Below, in pieces: positions 1-7,170 of a DNA stretch of 43,203 bases. Within the stretch, counting starts at the first letter, position 1. Each line of letters starts with the position of its first letter. Source of the DNA: Gammaproteobacteria bacterium (GTDB taxonomy: Bacteria > Pseudomonadota > Gammaproteobacteria > Pseudomonadales > Pseudohongiellaceae); assembly GCA_030427065.1 (NCBI GenBank), contig JAUHWU010000013.1:1-43203 (forward strand), in the 5' to 3' direction. Under the pieces are notes generated by a model. It was not told where the DNA came from, made no database searches, and saw only the letters and a list, made by a program, of their open reading frames with translations. A program made the translations under genes and the position numbers.

Positions 1-256
1 GGGTGAATATACCTGACAGGGGCATATCAGTTGGCGCATCTGCGCAGGAGTTGGTAATCAGGGTAATGCCATCGCCGGTGTCTATGTTAAAGCGTATTTC
101 TACCGGCCCCAGATCATCAAAATCTATTCTGGGGACAAGCAGATACTTTTCCTGAATGGTCGCGGGGTCTGCATTCAACATGCTGCTGAAACTGCATAAC
201 AGAAAAACCAGCAGGGTGTTTAGGGCGACCAATGATCGCGTTGACAGATATTTCAT
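1..256 (-). CDS. Secreted protein of unknown function, 5' part only
   Basis: An open frame read from ATG at 256 runs to the left edge without a stop, giving the first 85 residues of a protein. It opens MKYLSTRSLVALNTLLVF and continues with a hydrophobic stretch ending SSMLNA-DPAT, a good Sec signal peptide with a likely signal peptidase I site after LNA. The mature part begins with a segment resembling the start of a beta-rich domain (YLLVPRIDFDDLGPVEIRF). I do not recognise the family. The ribosome binding site is weak. The rest of the gene lies outside the window, so function cannot be called. Confidence 0.6.
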   Translation of the reverse strand, partial: MKYLSTRSLVALNTLLVFLLCSFSSMLNADPATIQEKYLLVPRIDFDDLGPVEIRFNIDTGDGITLITNSCADAPTDMPLSGIFT

Positions 257-468
257 GGGCAAATACTTTTTTCATCGAAGTTCAACGATGGGCCCAGTCT
301 ATGTCAGCAGCTGAATCCTGATTATTAACCAGGTCACACTCCGGTTTTTAAGCAGCACGAATGTGAAAAACTTTGAACTGGTTGGGATTGCGGGAGTTGA
401 TGGCGGGCAAACGGGTTGACAGGCAGACCCGTGCATAATTTGCGTCTAGTCAGGTGACAGAAACAGGC

Positions 469-492
469 CGGGCCATATTAATTAATGGCCCG
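469..492. other. Inverted repeat 3' of aroG
   Basis: A perfect 8-bp stem, CGGGCCAT (469-476) with ATGGCCCG (485-492), has loop ATTAATTA. It lies 28 bp past the aroG stop codon. No thymidine run follows on either strand, so it is not a canonical intrinsic terminator. It may stabilise the aroG mRNA 3' end. The remainder of 257-520 shows nothing else I can support. Confidence 0.4.
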
Positions 493-520
493 TACAGGGC
501 GAAAAATCGAATAGGCGTGT

Positions 521-1585
521 TTAGCCAGTGATTCTGCGTTGTTTTACAGAGTCGGCGAGTTCGGCCAGCAGGCCACGGGTGTCATCCCATGACATACAGG
601 CATCTGTAATACTCTGGCCATAGGTGAGTTCCTGACCGGGTACTACTTTCTGGTTGCCTGCTACCAGATGACTTTCCAGCATCACGCCTTTGATATTTTT
701 TTCGCCATTGGCTAATTGATAGGCGACGTCACGACAAACCACAATCTGCCGCCCCGGATCCTTGTTGGAATTGGCATGACTGCAGTCAATAATAATATTG
801 GGGCGCAGGCCGGCCTTCACCAGTTTTTCAGACACGTCCTGAACATTTTCCGGGTCGTAATTGGTATGTTTGTGCCCGCCACGCAGAATGATATGACAAT
901 CCTCGTTTCCCGCCGTCTGGAAAATAGCCGAATGACCTTGTTTGGTCACAGAGAGGAAATGATGGGAATGTGAAGCGGAACCAATGGCATCTATGGCTAT
1001 TTGTACATCGCCGGTAGTGCCGTTCTTGAATCCCACCGGGCAGCTCAAGCCGCTGGCCAGTTCGCGGTGACACTGGGATTCGGTGGTGCGGGCACCGATT
1101 GCGCCCCAGGAGATCAGGTCTGCCAAATACTGTGGACTGATCAGGTCAAGATATTCAGTGCCTGCCGGAATGCCCCGGTTAGCCAGTTCCAGTAACAGAT
1201 TGCGCGCCGTGCGCAGGCCTTCATTTATCTGGAAGCTGCCATCCATGAAGGGGTCATTGATCAGGCCTTTCCAGCCTACTGTGGTTCGGGGTTTTTCAAA
1301 ATACACGCGCATGACAATAAGCAGATCATCCTTCAGGGCGTGCATGGACTCGGCCAGGTGATCGGCATATTCCAATGCGGCTTTGGGATCATGAATGGAA
1401 CAGGGGCCGACTATAACCAGTAGCCGGTCATCCTTGCCGCGTAATATATCCTGAATGCCGGAGCGGGCACCCAGAACTGTTTCTGAGGCCTTTTCTGTCA
1501 ACGGATATTCCTGCAACAGCTGCTCCGGAGAGAGCAGCTCTTTCATGGCTTTTATTCTGAGATCGTCAGTTGCTTGCAATACCAT
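521..1585 (-). CDS. aroG: 3-deoxy-7-phosphoheptulonate synthase, class I
   Basis: Condenses phosphoenolpyruvate and erythrose 4-phosphate to DAHP, the first step of the shikimate pathway. The 354-residue protein is collinear with E. coli AroG (350 residues) from its DDLRIK start to its SITDAC and final VKQRR region. Metal- and substrate-site residues are visible: Cys62 in GPCSIHDP, Lys98 in YFEKPRTTVGWKGL, GARTTESQ near 165 and FKNGT near 188. The fit is to the Phe/Tyr-sensitive AroG/AroF branch; which inhibitor it senses cannot be read from sequence. It starts 41 bp after the ileS stop on the same strand, with no terminator between, so co-transcription with ileS is likely. That places it downstream of the leader peptide at 4892-4942. 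Confidence 0.93.
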   Translation of the reverse strand: MVLQATDDLRIKAMKELLSPEQLLQEYPLTEKASETVLGARSGIQDILRGKDDRLLVIVGPCSIHDPKAALEYADHLAESMHALKDDLLIVMRVYFEKPRTTVGWKGLINDPFMDGSFQINEGLRTARNLLLELANRGIPAGTEYLDLISPQYLADLISWGAIGARTTESQCHRELASGLSCPVGFKNGTTGDVQIAIDAIGSASHSHHFLSVTKQGHSAIFQTAGNEDCHIILRGGHKHTNYDPENVQDVSEKLVKAGLRPNIIIDCSHANSNKDPGRQIVVCRDVAYQLANGEKNIKGVMLESHLVAGNQKVVPGQELTYGQSITDACMSWDDTRGLLAELADSVKQRRITG

Positions 1586-1626
1586 GGTGTTTTCTCTTTT
1601 GTTTCTCTTTTTCGTTTATGGGTTAA

Positions 1627-4600
1627 TTACTTTTTTTGAATGTCTAAAGTCAGTGCGTCGCCTTCCACATCAAAACCATGCTCACTGGCAGAGTCCTGCT
1701 GAGTGAAACTGGTACACAGGGTTTCCCTGGCAATATAGTCTTTATGTTTTTCAATAGCCCGTCCCAGAGCGTTTCCGGCAGCATAATGAATGATAATGCG
1801 ATCGGTCACATTCAGGCCAATATCCTTGCGGGTTTTCTGGATACGGTTGATGACTTCCCTGGCGAGCCCTTCATCGATCAGCTCTTCATTGAGGGAGCAA
1901 TCCATATCAATGGAAATAAAGCGGTTGGACAGGGCTTCGGTGCCTTCCTTTGCTTCCCGGAACACCAGAATGTCTTCAGTGCTGAAGGTTTCCTCGCCCA
2001 GAGTAATACTGCCATTGTCCTGCAAAGCATTGAGCTGGGCCGCATCCAGATCCTGGATCTGCTGCCGATAGCGATTGAATTCCTTGCCCAGGCGTTTGCC
2101 CAGTACCGGAGAATTCGGCTTGGCAAACAGGGTGATGTATTTGTCTTCCTCGGTGGAGTAGGCGATGGTCTTCACATTCAGTTCAGAACTGATGTAATCC
2201 TCCAGACGCGCGATTTCATCCAGCATGTCCTGGCTTTCATGAATAATGGTAAGTCGGGATAGCGGGATTTTGGTTTTTATCTTGACCTGCTCGCGCTTTT
2301 GTCGCCCCAGCAGAATAATATTCTGCATGCGCGAAACCGCCTGTTCCAGTACCGGCTGTATCAGATCCTGATCGGCTTCCGGGTAATGACACAAATGGGC
2401 GGATTTATGACGGGTTGCGCTATCGCCGGCAAAAACAGCTAGTTCCTGATAGATATGTTCTGCCAGGAAAGGCGCAAATGGCGCCATGCAAACGGTGAGT
2501 TCGCTGATAGTGGTGTAAAGCGTCTGGTAGGCCGCATGCTTGTCCGCGGTCATTTCTTCCACCCAGAAACGTGAGCGGTTCAGGCGGATATACCAGTTGG
2601 TCAGGTCTTCAATGAATTCAAACAGGGCCGGCACCACGTTATAGAGTTTGTATTCTGCCATTTCCCGGCTGACATTGGCTTTGAGTGACTGCAGGCGCGA
2701 CAGAATCCACTGGTCGGTAATGTTTTCCGGGACTACATGGTGGGTGTCGGCTTTCCAGTGATCAATACCGGCATAGGTCTGCAGGAATTTAAACGAGTTG
2801 TACCAGGGCAGCAGGGCGCGGCGCACCATGTCTTTTACGCCACTATCGGTAAAGCGCTGCTCTTCGCCTTTTACCAGACCGGAGTTGATCAGGTACAGAC
2901 GCAGGGCATCGGCGCCGTATTCTTCCATGAGGATGTCGGGAGCGGTGTAGTTTTGCAGGCGCTTGGACATCTTCTTGCCGTCTTCCGCCATGACGATGCC
3001 GTTGACGATAACGTTTTTGAATGAGGGTTTATCAAACAGCGCGGTGCTTAATACCAGCAGGGTGTAAAACCAGCCGCGAGTCTGGTCCAGACCTTCAGCA
3101 ATGTATTCCGCCGGAAAGCCGGCTTCAAACAGGGTCTGATTTTCAAACGGGTAGTGCAGTTGCGCATAGGGCATGGAGCCTGATTCAAACCAGCAGTCCA
3201 GTACTTCTTCCACGCGCCGGTAGACACCTTCTTCACCGTCGATACTAAAGGTAAGTTCATCCACATATTCCCGGTGCAGGTCCTCGACCCGGGTGCCGGA
3301 ATATTTCTCCAGCTCTTCAATTGAACCAATGCAGATTCGATTATCAGTGACATCATTAATCCAGATCGGCAGCGGTGTCCCCCAGTAACGATTGCGCGAA
3401 ATACACCAGTCGATAGCATTGTCGAGCCAGTTGCCCATGCGACCGTCGCGAATATGGTCCGGTACCCAGTTGATTTGCTGGTTGTTGGCCGCGATGCGTT
3501 CCTTGATTTGTTCCACTTTCACATACCAGGAAGGAATGGTGCGGTAGATGATGGGTGTGTCGGAACGCGGACAGAAAGGATAGCTGTGCTGATACACTTC
3601 CTGGATATAGAGCTTTCCTTCGTCCTTGAGTTTGCGAATGATGTCCTTGTCGGCATCCTTGACGTAAATGCCGGCGAAATCTGTGACTTCGTCAGTAAAT
3701 TTACCTTCCAGATCAACCGGGCAAACCAGAGCGTTAATGCCATTGGCTTTCAGGACCCGGAAATCATCCTCACCAAAAGCGGGGGCCTGGTGCACGATGC
3801 CGGTACCAGCTTCAGTGGTGACATAGTTGTCTGCCACCACCACAAACGCACCTTCAGCTTCCAGTTCAGAAAAGTACGGCATAAGTGGTTCATACTTCTT
3901 GCCGACCAGTTCGCTTCCAGCATGTTCGCTAATGACTTCGAGGGACTTGTGTTTGCCAATAGCTTCCAGACGTTCCTGAGCCAGGTAGATATCCCTGCCA
4001 AGCTCAGCGTCATGGACTTTGACATAGGTAATATTGGCATTCACACACAGCGCCAGATTGGAGGGCAGAGTCCAGGGTGTGGTGGTCCAGGCGCTCAAAT
4101 AGGCGTCTTCGTCTTTCAGTTTAAAAAGAACGGTGACCGCCGGGTCCTGCACATCCTGATAATTGGAGCCAGCTTCGAAATTTGACAGTACCGTGCCCAG
4201 GGCGGTAGAAAAAGGGACCACTTTGACGCCCCGGTAGATCAGGTCTTTTTCCCATAGCTGCTTCATCACCCACCAGACCGACTCCATAAAAGAGGGGTCC
4301 ATGGTTTTGTAGTCATTGTCAAAATCCACCCAGCGACCGATACGGGTAATGGTCTTGCGCCATTGCGTGGTATAGCGCTGGACGATGCCGCGGCATTCAT
4401 CGTTGTAGCCTTTCATGCCGAGCTTTTCCACGGCTTCGCTGGCAGACATGCCCAGGGCTTTGTCAATTTCATGTTCGATGGGCAGGCCATGGCAATCCCA
4501 GCCGAAACGGCGCTGCACATAATTGCCCTTCATGGTGTAGTAACGGGGAATAATGTCTTTCAGGGTGGAACCCACCAGATGACCATGATGCGGCAGGCCG

Positions 4601-4761
4601 GTGGCAAACGGGGGGCCGTCATAGAAAATATAGGGAGGATTATCCTTGCTCTGCTCCAGGGACTGCTGGAAAACATTTTCCTTTTCCCAAAAGTTGAGCA
4701 CATCATGTTCTGCCTGAACGAAGGAAAAACTCTCGTTCACTGTTTCTTTAGTATCTGTCAC
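1627..4761 (-). CDS. ileS: Isoleucyl-tRNA synthetase, type 2 (eukaryote-like)
   Basis: Charges tRNA-Ile with isoleucine. The protein has 1044 residues, about 100 longer than E. coli IleS (938). The class I signature reads HHGH (58-61, in TGLPHHGHL) and the second signature KKMSKR ends at residue 601. The CP1 editing domain shows TTTPWTLPSN (about 227) and GTGIVHQAPAFGEDD (about 319). The start (FYDGPPFATGLPHHGH, RRFGWDCHGLP) and the long C-terminus match the eukaryotic/type 2 IleRS class, a class known for mupirocin resistance. The HxGH motif is canonical here, not the swapped GxHH of the described hyper-resistant subgroup. Start is GTG with a weak ribosome site. Transcription appears to begin near 4945 and to pass through a leader peptide and attenuator. 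Usual neighbours of type 1 ileS (ribF, lspA) are absent. Confidence 0.93.
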   Translation of the reverse strand: MTDTKETVNESFSFVQAEHDVLNFWEKENVFQQSLEQSKDNPPYIFYDGPPFATGLPHHGHLVGSTLKDIIPRYYTMKGNYVQRRFGWDCHGLPIEHEIDKALGMSASEAVEKLGMKGYNDECRGIVQRYTTQWRKTITRIGRWVDFDNDYKTMDPSFMESVWWVMKQLWEKDLIYRGVKVVPFSTALGTVLSNFEAGSNYQDVQDPAVTVLFKLKDEDAYLSAWTTTPWTLPSNLALCVNANITYVKVHDAELGRDIYLAQERLEAIGKHKSLEVISEHAGSELVGKKYEPLMPYFSELEAEGAFVVVADNYVTTEAGTGIVHQAPAFGEDDFRVLKANGINALVCPVDLEGKFTDEVTDFAGIYVKDADKDIIRKLKDEGKLYIQEVYQHSYPFCPRSDTPIIYRTIPSWYVKVEQIKERIAANNQQINWVPDHIRDGRMGNWLDNAIDWCISRNRYWGTPLPIWINDVTDNRICIGSIEELEKYSGTRVEDLHREYVDELTFSIDGEEGVYRRVEEVLDCWFESGSMPYAQLHYPFENQTLFEAGFPAEYIAEGLDQTRGWFYTLLVLSTALFDKPSFKNVIVNGIVMAEDGKKMSKRLQNYTAPDILMEEYGADALRLYLINSGLVKGEEQRFTDSGVKDMVRRALLPWYNSFKFLQTYAGIDHWKADTHHVVPENITDQWILSRLQSLKANVSREMAEYKLYNVVPALFEFIEDLTNWYIRLNRSRFWVEEMTADKHAAYQTLYTTISELTVCMAPFAPFLAEHIYQELAVFAGDSATRHKSAHLCHYPEADQDLIQPVLEQAVSRMQNIILLGRQKREQVKIKTKIPLSRLTIIHESQDMLDEIARLEDYISSELNVKTIAYSTEEDKYITLFAKPNSPVLGKRLGKEFNRYRQQIQDLDAAQLNALQDNGSITLGEETFSTEDILVFREAKEGTEALSNRFISIDMDCSLNEELIDEGLAREVINRIQKTRKDIGLNVTDRIIIHYAAGNALGRAIEKHKDYIARETLCTSFTQQDSASEHGFDVEGDALTLDIQKK

Positions 4762-4826
4762 TTGTCTGGCCTGAAAGTATCAATAAAATGAGCGCTCTAT
4801 CTATTTGGTCGCTGACGGCTAAAATA

Positions 4827-4852
4827 AAAAACCCGCCTGGTGGCGGGTTTTT
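4827..4852 (-). terminator. Attenuator terminator in the ileS leader
   Basis: The stem ACCCGCC/GGCGGGT with a 4-nt loop (arms 4831-4837 and 4842-4848) is extended by A/T pairs. Read on the minus strand it is followed by TTTTTTATTTT, so it is an intrinsic terminator for leftward transcription. It sits between the leader peptide stop (4892) and the ileS start (4761), where no other minus-strand gene needs terminating. Its 5' arm in the RNA carries CCGCC, complementary to GGCGG just after the leader stop codon (plus-strand 4883-4887), which gives a possible antiterminator. This geometry is that of amino-acid attenuators such as pheM-pheST. Confidence 0.82.
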
Positions 4853-4891
4853 CAAACTTTATTACAAAGATCTACTATTCATCCGCCCGGA

Positions 4892-4942
4892 TCAGCGCCG
4901 AATAATAAAAATGAAAATGGAATAGATCAGCTTGTTTGTCAT
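4892..4942 (-). CDS. Isoleucine-rich leader peptide of ileS
   Basis: A 16-codon open frame from ATG at 4942 encodes MTNKLIYSIFIFIIRR followed by TGA. Five of 16 residues are isoleucine (one ATC, four ATT), four of them between positions 9 and 14, immediately before the last two codons. Two Phe and one Tyr also occur. The stop is about 40 nt before the terminator stem at 4852 and 130 nt before ileS. This is the composition and placement of an attenuation leader that senses charged tRNA-Ile: a ribosome stalled on the Ile run would free GGCGG to pair with the terminator arm. No good Shine-Dalgarno is seen; the predicted transcript starts only a few nt upstream, so it may be read as a nearly leaderless ORF. 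Confidence 0.78.
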   Translation of the reverse strand: MTNKLIYSIFIFIIRR

Positions 4943-4951
4943 GGGTCGTGA

Positions 4952-4979
4952 AGAATAGACTTTTATTCTTATTTGTCAA
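4952..4979 (-). promoter_or_regulatory. Predicted sigma-70 promoter of ileS(-aroG)
   Basis: On the minus strand a perfect -35 TTGACA (plus-strand 4974-4979) is followed after 16 bp by TATTCT (plus-strand 4952-4957). The expected start point falls about 4944-4946, only 2-5 nt before the leader peptide ATG at 4942. The spacer plus -10 region also forms an inverted repeat AAGAATA/TATTCTT (4951-4957, 4964-4970). The position fits transcription of leader, attenuator, ileS and aroG. Confidence 0.6.
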
Positions 4980-5055
4980 GTAGTTGGGTACTTTTTACAG
5001 GTTATTGTGCAAATAATGGGGAAAAGTATCCGCAGGGCAATCCGTGGTTCCATAA

Positions 5056-5072
5056 AACTATCCCGGATAGTT
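5056..5072. promoter_or_regulatory. Perfect 17-bp palindrome, possible operator
   Basis: AACTATCC-C-GGATAGTT is a perfect 8-bp inverted repeat around one base, 95 bp upstream of the gene at 5168 and about 75 bp upstream of the ileS promoter on the other strand. ATTTTT follows on the plus strand, so a small terminator is an alternative, but no rightward gene precedes it. A regulator binding site between the two divergent units is more likely. A second short repeat, CCGAT/ATCGG, lies at 5116-5134. Confidence 0.35.
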
Positions 5073-5167
5073 ATTTTTCCTGAAAACTGGGTTATATTTC
5101 CAGCGACTGAATATACCGATACACAGATTATCGGATAAGTATAAAAATATTGGGGGAAGTCATTTCA

Positions 5168-5548
5168 ATGAAAGCCGCATGGTTGTTCCTATTACTGTCT
5201 TTATCCTTGAGCACCAGTGTGCATGCGCAGGAAGGTTTCCCCCTGGATGGTACCTGGCGTGGCTACTGGGGTGTTCCCGGGGGCGAAGAAACCCTTGTTG
5301 TGATTGTGATGAACTGGGATGGAGAAAACATCAACGGTCGAATTAATCCCGGTCGCAACATGATCTTCTTTGAAGATGCCAGTCTTGATCCTGAAAACTG
5401 GATCGTTAATTTTACCTCTACCTCGAAAGCAGGTGAGCCTATTGCCTTTTCTGGCACTCTGGAAAATATTGGTGCTTATGACAGAACCATAAACGGTACC
5501 TGGACCATTGGCGGAATTGAGAACCAACTGGTATTAACCAGGGAATAA
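5168..5548 (+). CDS. Small secreted protein, unknown function
   Basis: A 126-residue protein begins at ATG 5168, preceded at a good distance by GGGGGA (5152-5157). An in-frame TTG at 5150 overlaps that ribosome site and is rejected as start. MKAAWLFLLLSLSLSTSVHA-QEG is a clear Sec signal peptide with an AxA-type cleavage site. The mature ~106 residues alternate polar and hydrophobic positions with Trp/Gly turns (GTWRGYWG, INGTWTIGG), suggesting a small beta-sandwich or barrel outside the cytoplasm. I do not recognise a named family. It precedes, on the same strand, another exported protein with a 53-bp gap that contains two CAAGT-type heptamers. Confidence 0.75.
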   Translation: MKAAWLFLLLSLSLSTSVHAQEGFPLDGTWRGYWGVPGGEETLVVIVMNWDGENINGRINPGRNMIFFEDASLDPENWIVNFTSTSKAGEPIAFSGTLENIGAYDRTINGTWTIGGIENQLVLTRE

Positions 5549-5569
5549 AAAGTCTCAGGTTACGAGCTT

Positions 5570-5583
5570 CAAGTCACAAGTAA
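5570..5583 (+). repeat. Heptamer repeat CAAGTCA/CAAGTAA
   Basis: Two tandem 7-bp units, CAAGTCA CAAGTAA, lie in the gap between the genes at 5168 and 5602. It is the shortest member of the CAAGT-type arrays also found at 40335-40355 and, inverted, at 30782-30802 and 40431-40451. Alone it would be unremarkable. Confidence 0.4.
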
Positions 5584-5601
5584 AAACAGAAAAAAGTGAA
5601 T

Positions 5602-6450
5602 ATGAAAATGGGTTTGAAAAATTTTGGCAGTAAGGGGTTTGGGGTAGCAGTTGTGTTGTTGATTGCTGGCTGTGGGGAGTCTGATGCACCCTCTGCGGGG
5701 ATGGCAGCTTTGCCCGCCTCGTCGATTGAGGCGGTGAGAGAGACGCCACGTTTTGATGATGGCATGGTGCGTTTTGACCGGATTCCCGGAGAATTGGGTT
5801 ACTGGAGTAATCCAAGCAAGCATTCCCTGATTGAAGACGGTGTCCAGCTGAGCATGGATGAAAATGGTCTGCTGTCAGATATCAACACTGCTGATCAGGT
5901 TGCACCTTTTATGCCCTGGGCACTGGGTCTTTATAAATATCGTCAGGCCAATGGTCTGGCTGATGATCCGGTTAATGCCTGTATTTCGCCTGCGGGCCCA
6001 AGGCATCTTCATTATGAAGGCGGTTTCCGAATTATTCAGGACAGAAACTATAACCGTGTATACCTGATCTTTGGTGGCGGTAATCGAGGCTGGCGTCTGA
6101 TACATATGGATGGTCGACAGGCACCGAATCCGGACGAAGTCGCTGGAACCTATTACGGGCATTCAGCGGGTCACTGGGAAGGCGATACACTGGTAGTGGA
6201 GTCAAGCGGCTTTAATGATCGTTTCTGGTTTTCCAATGGGGGGCTTCCCCATACTCCGGCGCTATCACTGGTTGAGCGTTTTAGTCGTCCTGACTACGAG
6301 ACCCTCCAGTATGAGGTGGAGATTACTGATACGCTAGCCTACACCAGACCCTGGACCGCTTCCTGGACGCTGGATTGGGTTGATGGTGAAATAAAAGAGA
6401 AGTTTTGTGAGCAGATCGAGCCGATTGATCAGTACACAGGAAACAATTAG
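5602..6450 (+). CDS. Lipoprotein of the GHWEGDTLVVE family
   Basis: A 282-residue protein. The start is taken at ATG 5602; GTG 5596 and ATG 5608 are in-frame alternatives, and no strong ribosome site decides. A lipoprotein signal ends in LLIAGC, so the mature protein is probably lipidated and periplasm-facing. The C-terminal half carries the family's landmarks: GWRLIHMDGR, then YGHSAGHWEGDTLVVES, FWFSNGGLPHT and TRPWTASWT. The same landmarks recur in the genes at 7171 and 31625. Biochemical function is unknown to me. A DUF6152 gene follows after a repeat-rich gap, and a paralogue follows that. The 31625 protein fuses both domains, arguing that these products act together. Confidence 0.75.
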   Translation: MKMGLKNFGSKGFGVAVVLLIAGCGESDAPSAGMAALPASSIEAVRETPRFDDGMVRFDRIPGELGYWSNPSKHSLIEDGVQLSMDENGLLSDINTADQVAPFMPWALGLYKYRQANGLADDPVNACISPAGPRHLHYEGGFRIIQDRNYNRVYLIFGGGNRGWRLIHMDGRQAPNPDEVAGTYYGHSAGHWEGDTLVVESSGFNDRFWFSNGGLPHTPALSLVERFSRPDYETLQYEVEITDTLAYTRPWTASWTLDWVDGEIKEKFCEQIEPIDQYTGNN

Positions 6451-6531
6451 AAAGGCGGATAAAGGAAAGGCGGATAAAGGAAAGGCGGATAAAGGAAAGG
6501 CGGATAAAGGATAAAGGATAAAGGATAAAAG
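6451..6531 (+). repeat. Four 15-bp tandem repeats plus three heptamers
   Basis: Starting on the base after the stop codon of the lipoprotein gene, AAAGGCGGATAAAGG occurs four times without a mismatch (6451-6510), followed by ATAAAGG, ATAAAGG and ATAAAAG (6511-6531). The 15-mer is two 7-mers plus one base, and its GGATAAAG core is shared with arrays at 7135 and 30594. Perfect copies imply recent expansion by slippage. Confidence 0.9.
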
Positions 6532-6581
6532 TGGAGCAGGTATGGAATGCGTGCAGAGCTTTTATTCGACAGTTAAGTAAC

Positions 6582-6618
6582 GTAGGTCGGATAAGGCTGC
6601 AAGCCGCCATCCGACGTA
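6582..6618. repeat. REP-like palindromic element, copy 1
   Basis: GTAGGTCGGATAAGG opens the element and CATCCGACGTAAG closes it. The stem arms are GTCGGAT (6586-6592) and ATCCGAC (6609-6615). Layout matches enterobacterial REP units (GCCGGAT...ATCCGGC with an internal TAAGG). Two close relatives lie at 30721 and 30844 in this window. It lies between the lipoprotein and DUF6152 genes. Confidence 0.7.
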
Positions 6619-6705
6619 AGGGTTAAGATCGAATTTATTGCTTAAGAAGGTTAAAGAGAAGAGTGAAAGTTTCAAATGAACGGGTTAAGTAAAGAGGATT
6701 TTAAA

Positions 6706-7131
6706 ATGAAAAAATTAATTAAACAGGGGCTTGGTCTGCTTGCCTGCTCCTTGCTGCTCGTTGCTTTTCAGTCCCGGGCACACCATTCATTTGCGGCGCA
6801 ATATGATGCCAGCAAACCAGTTACCTTGCAGGGCTATGTCACCAAGGTGGAGTGGTATAACCCACATGTTTATTTCTATATTGATGTGGAAAATCCTGAC
6901 ACCGGTGAAATAGAAAACTGGGGCGTGGAAATGGGCCCCCCCCACATGCTGCAAAATCGCGGCTGGAAAAAGAATGATATGCAGATCGGTGATGAATTGC
7001 TGGTTGAAGCCACTCGCGCAAGAGATGGCAGCACTACTTCCAATGCCCGCTCGGTAAAGATGGTTGCCTCTGGCAAAGTATTGGGTGCAGCTTCCAGTGA
7101 GGATCAGACCCTGACCGGTGGTGGCAATTAG
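6706..7131 (+). CDS. DUF6152 family exported protein
   Basis: A 141-residue protein. ATG 6706 is chosen because AGAGGA stands 7-8 nt upstream and MKKLIKQGLGLLACSLLLVA begins a proper signal peptide; the in-frame ATG at 6676 would add ten polar residues. After cleavage near SRA the mature protein begins HHSFAAQYD, the hallmark of DUF6152, followed by TLQGYVTKVEWYNPHVYFYID and the conserved NRGWKKNDMQIGD segment. The fold is expected to be a small beta-barrel in the periplasm; function is not established. It lies between two GHWE-family genes and is the stand-alone version of the N-terminal domain of the protein at 31625. Confidence 0.85.
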   Translation: MKKLIKQGLGLLACSLLLVAFQSRAHHSFAAQYDASKPVTLQGYVTKVEWYNPHVYFYIDVENPDTGEIENWGVEMGPPHMLQNRGWKKNDMQIGDELLVEATRARDGSTTSNARSVKMVASGKVLGAASSEDQTLTGGGN

Positions 7132-7134
7132 TCG

Positions 7135-7169
7135 GATAAAAGAAAAAGAATAAAGGATAAAGACAAAGT
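7135..7169 (+). repeat. Degenerate GATAAAG heptamer array
   Basis: Five successive 7-bp units, GATAAAA GAAAAAG AATAAAG GATAAAG ACAAAGT, fill the gap between the DUF6152 stop and the next ATG at 7171. They match the heptamers at 6511 and 30594. Because the array abuts the start codon, its purine-rich units may also serve as a weak ribosome binding region. Confidence 0.6.
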
Positions 7170-7170
7170 A

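Noticed and set aside
3454-4185. Long open frames on the strand opposite ileS, aroG, clpB and others
   Set aside because: They are antisense shadows of well-identified genes, with no ribosome sites or family motifs.
4827-4852. The hairpin as terminator of a plus-strand gene
   Set aside because: The plus-strand T-run is weaker and no rightward gene ends there; the minus-strand attenuator reading fits better.
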